Below, piece by piece: positions 6,930 to 12,580 of a stretch of DNA of 12,580 nt. The stretch comes from Actinomycetota bacterium (GTDB taxonomy: Bacteria > Actinomycetota > Actinomycetes > S36-B12): the NCBI GenBank assembly GCA_009726075.1, contig WLND01000013.1, positions 1 to 12,580 of the forward strand, written 5' to 3'. The notes beneath the pieces were generated by a model. The model did not search any database. It saw nothing but the letters and a program-made list of their open reading frames with translations, and was not told the DNA's origin. Made by a program: the position numbers and the translations under genes. Position 1 is the stretch's first letter, and each line of letters begins with the position of its first letter.

Positions 6930-9028
6930 GGGGGGTTTGGGGTGGACGTTGCTGCCGCTGCCGTTGGCAGGTTTGAGCGGAAGAAGTCGATCTCCAGTCG
7001 CAGCAGGTTTTCGGCGACGATCTCCTGCGGCGTCATATGCGTCACTCCGCTGAGCGGGATCACCGAATGCGCGCGGCCCGCCGCGAGCAGGGCGCTCGAC
7101 AGCAGCAGCGTGTGCGCGGCCAGCACATTGTCATCGGCGAGCCCGTGAATGAGCACCAGCGGCCGGGTGAGCCGGGGCGCCCGAGGGAGCAGCGACGTGA
7201 GCTCGTAGGCATCGCTGCCGTCGGGGAGGCCCAGATAGCGCTCGGAGTAGGCCGTGTCGTACAGGGCCCAGTCGGTCACCGGCGCGCCCGCCACGGCGGC
7301 GTGGAACGCGTCTGGACGATCGAGCACCGCCAGAGCCGCGAGGTACCCGCCGAAGGACCAGCCCCGAATGCCGACGCGGCCAAGATCCAAATCGGGGTGC
7401 AGGGCGCCGAGGGCCTGCAGCCCCTCGACCTGATCGGCGAGAATCGGCTCGGCCAGGTCGCCGTGGACCGCGCGCTCCCACGCCGGCCCGCGCCCCGGGG
7501 TGCCGCGTCCGTCGATGATGACCACGGCAAATCCCTGGTCGGCGATCCACTGATCGGTGGCGTAGGCGCTCGCAGATCGCACGACGCGCTGGGCGTGCGG
7601 GCCGCCGTAGGGCGACATGATGACCGGCAGCGATCCCGAGCCGGCCACGTGCCCGCTCGGCCACAGAATGCACGCGGGCAAGGCCGATGCGCCGGCTCGC
7701 GAGTAGGCCGGGCGGACGTCGACGAGCGGCACCTCGGCGAATGATTCGATGGCGAGGCGCAGGTCGCCGGCCACGGCGGTGAAGGTCGTGGAGCAGGCGT
7801 CGGCGTCGGCCACCGCCTCGATGCGCGCAGCCTCCCCGACGACGGCACCTGCCCACCCGGCCGGATCGGTGAGGGCGGAAACCTGCGAGGTGGCGCGGTC
7901 GAGCCGGTAGACCGCCTGGCGGTCGGGCTCGGGGGAGGCCAGGAACGTCAACGACGCGGCGTCGGCGTGCAGCAGCGCCCGGACCTGCAGCGCGACCGGG
8001 CTGACGGCGACCCCGTCGAGGGCCAGGCGGAAGGTATCGCTCGCAGTGTCATTGACGATTTCGATGAGGACGTTGTCGCGCACGAGCGGAACACCCGGCA
8101 TGACGTCGTGCCAGGCATCGTCCACCCGGGTCGCGAGCGGCATCAGGGATCCAGTCGCGGTGTCGACCCGGGAGATCTGGGCAGTGCGCTGATCGCGGGA
8201 GAGGAGTTCGATGACGCCGTCGTGGACCGAGGCCAGGTAGGGGAATTCGGACGTATCCCAGGCGATTGGCGTGCGGACGCCGTCCAGGCCAACGAGCCAA
8301 AGCTCGACGACGGCGTTGGCCGTGCCGGCCGATGGGTAGCGGTGGGCGGTTGGCTCGATCTCGGGCTGGGCCGGATCGGCGATCCAGCGGATGTCGACAC
8401 CGCTGTTGTCGAACCGCTCGACGAGCAGGCCGCCGTCGAACCACCAGTGCCCTCGCACCCGGTCGAGTTCCTCGGCGGCGATGAAGTCGGCGAGCCCCCA
8501 GGACTCGTCCGCATGATCGGGGAGGCACAGGGGGAACGACTGAGCGGAGCCGATGAGAACGGCGTGCAGCCCATTGCCGCTGACGAAGGCCACGTGGGTG
8601 CCGTCCGGGCTCATCCGGGGATCAATCACCGGGCCGGGAGCGGGGAGCTCGCTGATCGTGCCGCTGGCCACGTCGATGAAATACGGAACCCCGGAAACCA
8701 CGAATGCCGCGCGTGACCCCTGCTCGTCCAGGCTGAATGCCGTGATGCCCGACGTGACCTCGCGCATGCGCTCACGCCGCGCCCGCTCCTCCGCCGGCAG
8801 GTCGCCGCCGGCGAGCAGGGTCGCGGCATCGACGATGCGCCGTTCGGTGGGGGGCGTCTGGCCCAGGTCGAGCACCCACAGGCTCCCGACGGGGTCGTTG
8901 CCCCCGGAGCTGCGGATGAAGAGCACTCGGCTGCCCGAGACCGCGAAGGCCCTCGGTCGGCCGAGCTGAAAACCTCGGGTTCGGGCCTTCTGCCTGGGGT
9001 AGCTGTCAATGTCGGACACGGACAGCAT
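6899..9028 (-). CDS. Dipeptidyl-peptidase-IV-like serine peptidase (family S9)
   Basis: This is a prolyl-oligopeptidase-family enzyme predicted to release dipeptides from peptide N-termini. ATG 9028 gives 709 residues beginning MLSVSDIDSYPRQ. The YPRQKARTRGFQLG segment is the typical N-terminus of bacterial S9 DPP proteins. The open frame extends to 9259 but that part lies inside mshB. GTG 9019 is an alternative start. A beta-propeller domain precedes a C-terminal alpha/beta-hydrolase domain. The catalytic triad reads Ser558 in GWSFGG, Asp632 in ADDN and His664 in GVTHMT. A double Glu (186-187) in AAEELDR before GHWWF matches the DPP IV N-terminus-binding motif, and SERYLGLP is also family-typical. 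No signal peptide is seen, so it is likely cytosolic. The last 22 residues are an atypical low-complexity tail whose end is repeat-derived. Confidence 0.9.
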   Translation of the reverse strand: MLSVSDIDSYPRQKARTRGFQLGRPRAFAVSGSRVLFIRSSGGNDPVGSLWVLDLGQTPPTERRIVDAATLLAGGDLPAEERARRERMREVTSGITAFSLDEQGSRAAFVVSGVPYFIDVASGTISELPAPGPVIDPRMSPDGTHVAFVSGNGLHAVLIGSAQSFPLCLPDHADESWGLADFIAAEELDRVRGHWWFDGGLLVERFDNSGVDIRWIADPAQPEIEPTAHRYPSAGTANAVVELWLVGLDGVRTPIAWDTSEFPYLASVHDGVIELLSRDQRTAQISRVDTATGSLMPLATRVDDAWHDVMPGVPLVRDNVLIEIVNDTASDTFRLALDGVAVSPVALQVRALLHADAASLTFLASPEPDRQAVYRLDRATSQVSALTDPAGWAGAVVGEAARIEAVADADACSTTFTAVAGDLRLAIESFAEVPLVDVRPAYSRAGASALPACILWPSGHVAGSGSLPVIMSPYGGPHAQRVVRSASAYATDQWIADQGFAVVIIDGRGTPGRGPAWERAVHGDLAEPILADQVEGLQALGALHPDLDLGRVGIRGWSFGGYLAALAVLDRPDAFHAAVAGAPVTDWALYDTAYSERYLGLPDGSDAYELTSLLPRAPRLTRPLVLIHGLADDNVLAAHTLLLSSALLAAGRAHSVIPLSGVTHMTPQEIVAENLLRLEIDFFRSNLPTAAAATSTPNPPVVSSTIRLN

Positions 9029-9048
9029 CGTGCCGCATGAGCGTCCAC

Positions 9049-9054
9049 AGGGTA
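9049..9054 (-). promoter_or_regulatory. Possible -10 element (TACCCT) for the S9 peptidase gene
   Basis: On the minus strand TACCCT matches TAnnnT and lies 20 nt before ATG 9028. It overlaps the proposed -10 of the divergent mshB gene. No convincing -35 or ribosome-binding site is visible. This is a weak prediction based on position and motif only. Confidence 0.25.
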
Positions 9055-9058
9055 GCGT
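9053..9058 (+). promoter_or_regulatory. Possible -10 element (TAGCGT) of a leaderless mshB promoter
   Basis: TAGCGT fits the TAnnnT pattern and ends 6 nt before GTG 9065. Transcription would then start at the first base of the start codon. GGAGG at 9060-9064 directly abuts the GTG, too close for a normal ribosome-binding site, which favours leaderless translation. The -35 region is not recognisable. Confidence 0.4.
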
Positions 9059-9064
9059 CGGAGG

Positions 9065-9943
9065 GTGACCAGACGACTTCTCTTCGTGCACGCCCATCCT
9101 GACGACGAAACCATCGGGACCGGGGCGACCATGGCCCGCTACGTGTCCGAGGGTGCCGAGGTCACCCTCGTGACGTGCACCCTGGGGGAGGAGGGCGAGA
9201 TCCTCCTGGACGAGTTCGCCCATCTCGCCGCAGACAAGCAGGACGCCCTTGGCGCCCACCGGCAGACTGAGCTGGCAGCGGCGATGGCCGCCCTCGGAGT
9301 CACCGACTGGAGACTGCTCGGCGGGCCGGGTCGGTTCCGAGACTCAGGGATGATCGGCACGCCGAGCAATGAGAATCCCGAGTGCTTCTGGCGAACCGAC
9401 GCCCTCGAGGCAGCGCTGCCCCTGGTGTCGATCATCAGGGAGGTCCGTCCCCAGGTGGTCGTGACCTACGACGATTTCGGCGGCTACGGGCACCCCGACC
9501 ACATCCAGGCGCACCGCGTCACCCACTACGCGCTCGCGCTCGCGCAGAGCCAGACCTTCCGCCGAGAACTCGGTGAGCCCTGGGCCCCGACCAAGGTCTA
9601 TTGGACGGCCTTCCCGCGCAGCATCATCCGCGCAGGCATCGAGGCGATGCGTGCGCAGGGCGACACCGGTGATTTCGCGTCGATGGATCCGGATGACATC
9701 CCGTTCGCCTGCGACGACGATCTGGTCACGACGGCCATCGACGGCAGCGCGTTCCTCCAGGCGAAGATGGCTGCCCTTCGCGAGCATGGCACGCAGGTGA
9801 GCGTCGATGGCGGGTTCTTCGCCCTGGCCGACAACGTCGGCGCGGAGGCATTCGGCACCGAGTACTACCGGCTGGCCAGCGGAACCCTCGGCGCTCCGGC
9901 AGGGGAGCGAGAGTCAGACCTGTTCGCCGGCATCGCCGAGTGA
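9065..9943 (+). CDS. mshB: N-acetyl-GlcN-inositol deacetylase, mycothiol biosynthesis (MshB)
   Basis: MshB removes the acetyl group from GlcNAc-inositol, a zinc-dependent cytosolic step in making mycothiol. The protein has 292 residues from GTG 9065, close to the roughly 300 of Mycobacterium tuberculosis MshB. Motif HAHPDDE gives His11, Asp13 and Asp14, matching the zinc-binding and general-base residues of MshB (His13, Asp15, Asp16). GGYGHPDH gives Tyr141, His143 and His146, matching Tyr142, His144 and the zinc ligand His147. TGATMARY, VTCTLGEEGE and GRFRDSGM are MshB-like and argue against the related amidase Mca. The stop overlaps the next gene as GTGA. Divergent transcription from the S9 peptidase leaves only 36 nt for both promoters. 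Confidence 0.93.
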   Translation: MTRRLLFVHAHPDDETIGTGATMARYVSEGAEVTLVTCTLGEEGEILLDEFAHLAADKQDALGAHRQTELAAAMAALGVTDWRLLGGPGRFRDSGMIGTPSNENPECFWRTDALEAALPLVSIIREVRPQVVVTYDDFGGYGHPDHIQAHRVTHYALALAQSQTFRRELGEPWAPTKVYWTAFPRSIIRAGIEAMRAQGDTGDFASMDPDDIPFACDDDLVTTAIDGSAFLQAKMAALREHGTQVSVDGGFFALADNVGAEAFGTEYYRLASGTLGAPAGERESDLFAGIAE

Positions 9944-10353
9944 CGAGGCTGGTGGCAATCGCACGGATGGCGGGCCTTCTCGTGCTGGGCGCGGTTATCG
10001 GGCTGCTCGGCGCATTCGTGCAGGCCGACCGCGAGGTCGTTGAGTTCCCGTGGGGGCTGACGGCCATCCCGTGGGGGGCGATCGTTGTCATCGTCGTGCT
10101 CATCGCGAGCATCCGGGGCGCTGCGTGGGCGGTTCGGACGAGGCTCGGCGGGTGGCTGGTGTTCCTCGGCTGGGTGCTCAGCACGATTGCCATGGCGGCC
10201 GAGTCGCCGTCGGGGGATCTCGCAATCTCGGGTGGCGGCCGCCAGATGACGTACCTTCTTGGTGGTGTGATCCTGGGCGCGGCGGCCGCGACCTTCCCGG
10301 TCTTTGAGCGCCCGTCGCATACCATCGAGGAGTCATCGCTTGACGGTCATTGA
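9940..10353 (+). CDS. Small four-helix membrane protein, DUF6113-like, coupled to mshB
   Basis: This is a 137-residue protein of unknown function. GTG 9940 overlaps the mshB stop (GTGA), so translation is probably coupled. Hydrophobic helices lie at about residues 8-28, 42-66, 72-87 and 104-122, with a short polar C-terminal tail. The pattern, including LGAVIGLLGAFV near the start and a YLLGG segment before the last helix, resembles proteins annotated DUF6113 that I recall next to mshB in other actinomycetes. M. tuberculosis also has a small gene (Rv1171) after mshB. The family assignment is from memory of sequence pattern, not a search. A role linked to mycothiol is only suggested by position. 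Confidence 0.7.
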   Translation: MTRLVAIARMAGLLVLGAVIGLLGAFVQADREVVEFPWGLTAIPWGAIVVIVVLIASIRGAAWAVRTRLGGWLVFLGWVLSTIAMAAESPSGDLAISGGGRQMTYLLGGVILGAAAATFPVFERPSHTIEESSLDGH

Positions 10354-10402
10354 CGTTTCGGCCCGTGACCGCTGAGCCAGCCGCCACCGCCCCCCGAGGT
10401 TC

Positions 10403-10407
10403 AGGAG
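10403..10407 (+). promoter_or_regulatory. Ribosome-binding site that decides the VanW-protein start
   Basis: AGGAG lies 8 nt before GTG 10416. The earlier in-frame starts TTG 10350 and GTG 10365 have no comparable site. This supports GTG 10416, after which the protein begins with a short Arg-rich stretch and a membrane segment. Confidence 0.55.
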
Positions 10408-10415
10408 ACCCCACC

Positions 10416-12308
10416 GTGGTCCAGCGTCGCCGCATCCTCGTGGCGGCCGCGGGGCTCATGGCGGTCCTCGTCGCGGTCTATCTGGCAGTAGTCCTTGCGG
10501 CGGGCGACGGAGTCCGGCCCGGCACTGTTGTCGAGGGCGTGGCCATCGGCGGCCTGACTCAGGCCGAGGCCGAGGCAAAGCTGGAGGCCACCTTGGGCAA
10601 GGCTGCGCGCAAGCCGATCAAGGTGACCGCCGGCAGCAAGGACTTCGTGGTGAAGCCGAAGGACGCGGGCCTCCGCTTCGATGCGGCGGCCACGGTTGCA
10701 GCGGCGTCGGGCCGCACCCTGAATCCCGTCGCGCTGATGTCCGACCTGTTCGGCCAGCGGCAGGTCGATCCAGTGCTCGTGGTCGATGAGGGGGCACTGG
10801 CGAGCCAGGTCGAGGGGATGGCCGTCGCCGTCGATCGCCCCGCGACCGAGCCGGTCATTACGGTCAAGGGGAAGAACGCGAAGTTGACCGCGGGCAAGGC
10901 CGGGCGTGGCCTGGACCAGGACGCCACCCGGGCGGCCATCGTCGGGGCCCTGCTCCAGCCGCGCGGAGCCATCACCGCGACGATCGCGAAGGTTCTGCCG
11001 GTGGTGTCCTCCGACTCGGCGCGTCAGTCCTTCGAGCGCGCGAAGGCGGCCGTCGCGAGCCCGGTCTTCGTCACCACGGAGGCGGGCCGGGCTCGCATTC
11101 GGCCAGCGGCCATCGGCCGGGCTCTGAGCTTCACGACGGTCGACGGGACCCTCGAACCGCAACTCGACGGAGCCGTGCTGCACAAGTCCATGGCGGGCAA
11201 GCTGGCAAAGGCCGAGCGCCCGGGCCGTGACGCCACCTTCGTCATCAAGAATGGCAAGCCGGTCGTCGTGCCATCGGTCATCGGGCAGGGGGTCGCCAAC
11301 GACGAGCTGGCAGCCGGAGTCCTGTCCGTCATCGACAAGCAGCCCCCTGACCGCACCGTGGCCCTGACCCTGGGCGTGCGCGAGCCCGAGGTCACGACCG
11401 AGCAGGCGCGTGCCCTCGGGATAACCGAGCAGCTCTCGACCTTCACCCAGAACTTTCCGTTCGCGCCCTACCGCGTGCAGAACATCGGCCAGGCAGCCCG
11501 CAACGTGAACGGCACCCTGCTCCTACCGGGCCAGACCTTCTCGATGAACGACGCCATGAAGGAGCGGACGGAGAAGAACGGCTACACGGTCGGCTTCGTC
11601 GTCGGGCCTGGCGGGGTGTTCGCCGAGGATCTCGGCGGAGGGGTCTCGACTGCGACCACAACGGTCTGGACGGGCGCCTTCTACGCGGGCATGGAGCGGG
11701 TGTTCACCCAGGCCCACTCGATCTACATTTCGCGCTACAAGCCGGGCCTCGAGGCGACGGTGGCGTGGGGCCTGTTCGACATGAAGTTCAAGAACGACAA
11801 CCCGACGGGGGTGTTCATCACCACCAGGATGACGAACACGTCGATGTCCGTCACCTTCTGGGGAACCCGCATATACAGCGACATCAAGGCGGAGTTCGGA
11901 CCCAAGCGCGACGTCCGACCGTACTCGACGATCTACGACACGGGCGAGTCCTGCCTGGGTCAGGGGGGCATGGACGGCTTCACGATCGACGTCGACCGGG
12001 TGTTCTACAAGGGCGCGAAGGAAGTCAAACGCCAGACGATCACGACGAACTACAAGCCGGCCCCGGAGGTCGTCTGCGGCAAGAAGCCCAAGCCCGGCGA
12101 GGCCACCGGCAGCAGCCGGCCTGGCGCCACTGCGTCGGCCAGCGCCAGTGCGAAGCCGAGCACAGCGAAGCCGAGCACTGCGAAGCCGAGCCCGACCAAA
12201 TCGCCCACGGCGAAGGCGCCCGCCGCGGAGTCCGCGCCGATCCCCGGAACGTCCACCCCTGCCGAGCCGACGAGGAAACCGAAGCCGAGCCCGTCGCCCA
12301 GCCGGTAG
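10416..12308 (+). CDS. VanW-domain cell-envelope protein with PG-binding-like repeats
   Basis: This is a membrane-anchored extracellular protein of the VanW family, whose function is uncertain. VanW was named from vancomycin-resistance clusters, and most members have no role in resistance. From GTG 10416 it has 630 residues: an Arg-rich start (QRRR), a membrane anchor at about 7-30, then two domains resembling PG_binding_4 (about 35-145 and 165-310). The first contains GVAIGGLTQAEAEAKL. The VanW domain follows at about 335-487, with LPGQTFSMND, EDLGGGVSTATTT, AHSIYISRYKPG and a KFKNDNPTGV segment. The tail (about 555-630) is rich in Lys, Pro, Ser, Thr and Ala, suggesting a wall-spanning linker or disordered end. 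No sortase motif is seen. TTG 10350 overlaps the previous stop and would add 22 residues. Its stop codon abuts that of the convergent next gene. Confidence 0.88.
   Translation: MVQRRRILVAAAGLMAVLVAVYLAVVLAAGDGVRPGTVVEGVAIGGLTQAEAEAKLEATLGKAARKPIKVTAGSKDFVVKPKDAGLRFDAAATVAAASGRTLNPVALMSDLFGQRQVDPVLVVDEGALASQVEGMAVAVDRPATEPVITVKGKNAKLTAGKAGRGLDQDATRAAIVGALLQPRGAITATIAKVLPVVSSDSARQSFERAKAAVASPVFVTTEAGRARIRPAAIGRALSFTTVDGTLEPQLDGAVLHKSMAGKLAKAERPGRDATFVIKNGKPVVVPSVIGQGVANDELAAGVLSVIDKQPPDRTVALTLGVREPEVTTEQARALGITEQLSTFTQNFPFAPYRVQNIGQAARNVNGTLLLPGQTFSMNDAMKERTEKNGYTVGFVVGPGGVFAEDLGGGVSTATTTVWTGAFYAGMERVFTQAHSIYISRYKPGLEATVAWGLFDMKFKNDNPTGVFITTRMTNTSMSVTFWGTRIYSDIKAEFGPKRDVRPYSTIYDTGESCLGQGGMDGFTIDVDRVFYKGAKEVKRQTITTNYKPAPEVVCGKKPKPGEATGSSRPGATASASASAKPSTAKPSTAKPSPTKSPTAKAPAAESAPIPGTSTPAEPTRKPKPSPSPSR
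12150..12194 (+). repeat. Three tandem 15-bp repeats in the VanW-protein tail
   Basis: Three consecutive 15-bp units start GCGAAGCCGAGC and end ACA, ACT and CCG. They encode Ala-Lys-Pro-Ser-Thr twice, then Ala-Lys-Pro-Ser-Pro. The repeats are in frame, so gain or loss of units would only lengthen or shorten the tail. Confidence 0.8.
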
Positions 12309-12578
12309 CTAGGGCTGAATCTGCTGGCCCTGTGCCGTGTCGAGCACCGTGACCCCGAGGGCGGCGAGCTCGTCGCGCAGGGCATCGCTTCCGGCCCAGT
12401 CCTTGCCGGCCCGCGCTGCGGCCCGCCGGTCGAGGAGGTCCTGAACCGCTGCTGAAACCGTTGACACGACCGGCGCCCGGCCCACCTCTCGCGCAAGGTC
12501 AAGGCCGAGCAGTCGATCGATGTCGGCAAACGTCTCGAACTTCGACCCGTCGGTGACCTCGGTGTCCTTCTCGAGCTG
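12309..12578 (-). CDS. Cysteinyl-tRNA-synthetase-like protein, C-terminal 89 residues only
   Basis: The minus-strand frame is open from the window edge to the TAG stop at 12311-12309, with the N-terminal part outside. The visible part includes FADIDRLLGLDLARE, then ARAGKDWAGSDALRDELAALG and VTVLDTAQGQ. The KDWA-x-SDALRD-x-L-x-x-LGV-x-V-x-DT pattern is the hallmark of the CysRS C-terminal region, so a cysteine-tRNA ligase is the best call. MshC, the mycothiol ligase paralogue, is less likely because as I recall it lacks this C-terminal domain. A CysRS-like paralogue cannot be excluded, since the catalytic HIGH and KMSKS region is not in view. The protein ends in QQIQP rather than the Trp-containing end common in CysRS. 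Confidence 0.75.
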   Translation of the reverse strand, partial: QLEKDTEVTDGSKFETFADIDRLLGLDLAREVGRAPVVSTVSAAVQDLLDRRAAARAGKDWAGSDALRDELAALGVTVLDTAQGQQIQP

Positions 12579-12580
12579 CC

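Noticed and set aside
9029..9259. N-terminal extension of the S9 peptidase to 9259
   Set aside because: It would overlap mshB by about 195 nt. The added 77 residues resemble no S9 N-terminus, while the protein from 9028 begins as the family normally does.
10350..10415. TTG 10350 or GTG 10365 as the VanW-protein start
   Set aside because: Neither has a ribosome-binding site, while GTG 10416 has AGGAG 8 nt upstream. TTG 10350 does overlap the previous stop, so coupling there is not fully excluded.
12050..12529. 159-codon minus-strand open frame across the VanW tail and the right edge
   Set aside because: It is in a different frame from the recognisable CysRS-like C-terminus and overlaps both that gene and the VanW tail. 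Its composition is low-complexity.
12309..12578. MshC (mycothiol ligase) for the right-edge gene
   Set aside because: It was tempting because mshB is near, but the KDWA...SDALRD C-terminal pattern is characteristic of CysRS rather than MshC as I recall the families.

Overview
This window is high-GC DNA that most likely comes from an actinomycete. The strongest clue is an MshB-type mycothiol biosynthesis deacetylase, since mycothiol is essentially confined to Actinobacteria. Frequent GTG starts, probable leaderless genes, a VanW-family envelope protein and actinobacterial-style dipeptide ABC transporter subunits agree with this. Genus cannot be read from the sequence.

Region 1 (about 1-6731, + strand) is a peptide-uptake locus. 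A family 5 substrate-binding lipoprotein, cut by the window edge, is followed by a 117-nt gap carrying two consecutive hairpins. Then come a DppB-type permease, a DppD-type ATPase and a DppF-type ATPase, each overlapping the next by ATGA, and a second, divergent family 5 lipoprotein 21 nt further on. No DppC-type second permease is present in the window. It may lie upstream of the first lipoprotein, as in bldK-type operons.

Region 2 (6732-6929) is the junction between the convergent second lipoprotein and the peptidase gene. It holds two abutting 33-bp imperfect palindromic repeats, a purine-rich spacer and a third copy. The third copy runs into the peptidase gene and supplies its last nine codons and stop.

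Region 3 (6899-9028, - strand) is a dipeptidyl-peptidase-IV-like S9 peptidase without a signal peptide, so probably cytosolic. It could release dipeptides from peptides taken up by the neighbouring transporter.

Region 4 (9065-12308, + strand) starts only 36 nt away, divergently. It contains mshB, a small four-helix membrane protein resembling DUF6113 that overlaps mshB, and a VanW-domain protein with a Lys/Pro/Ser/Thr-rich tail. The VanW stop codon directly abuts the stop codon of a convergent cysteinyl-tRNA-synthetase-like gene (- strand) that leaves the window at the right edge.

No tRNA, rRNA, CRISPR array or transposase gene was seen. I find no convincing wholly new multi-gene system. The features most worth following up are the 33-bp dyad repeats and their effect on the peptidase C-terminus, and the paired hairpins between the lipoprotein and permease genes.
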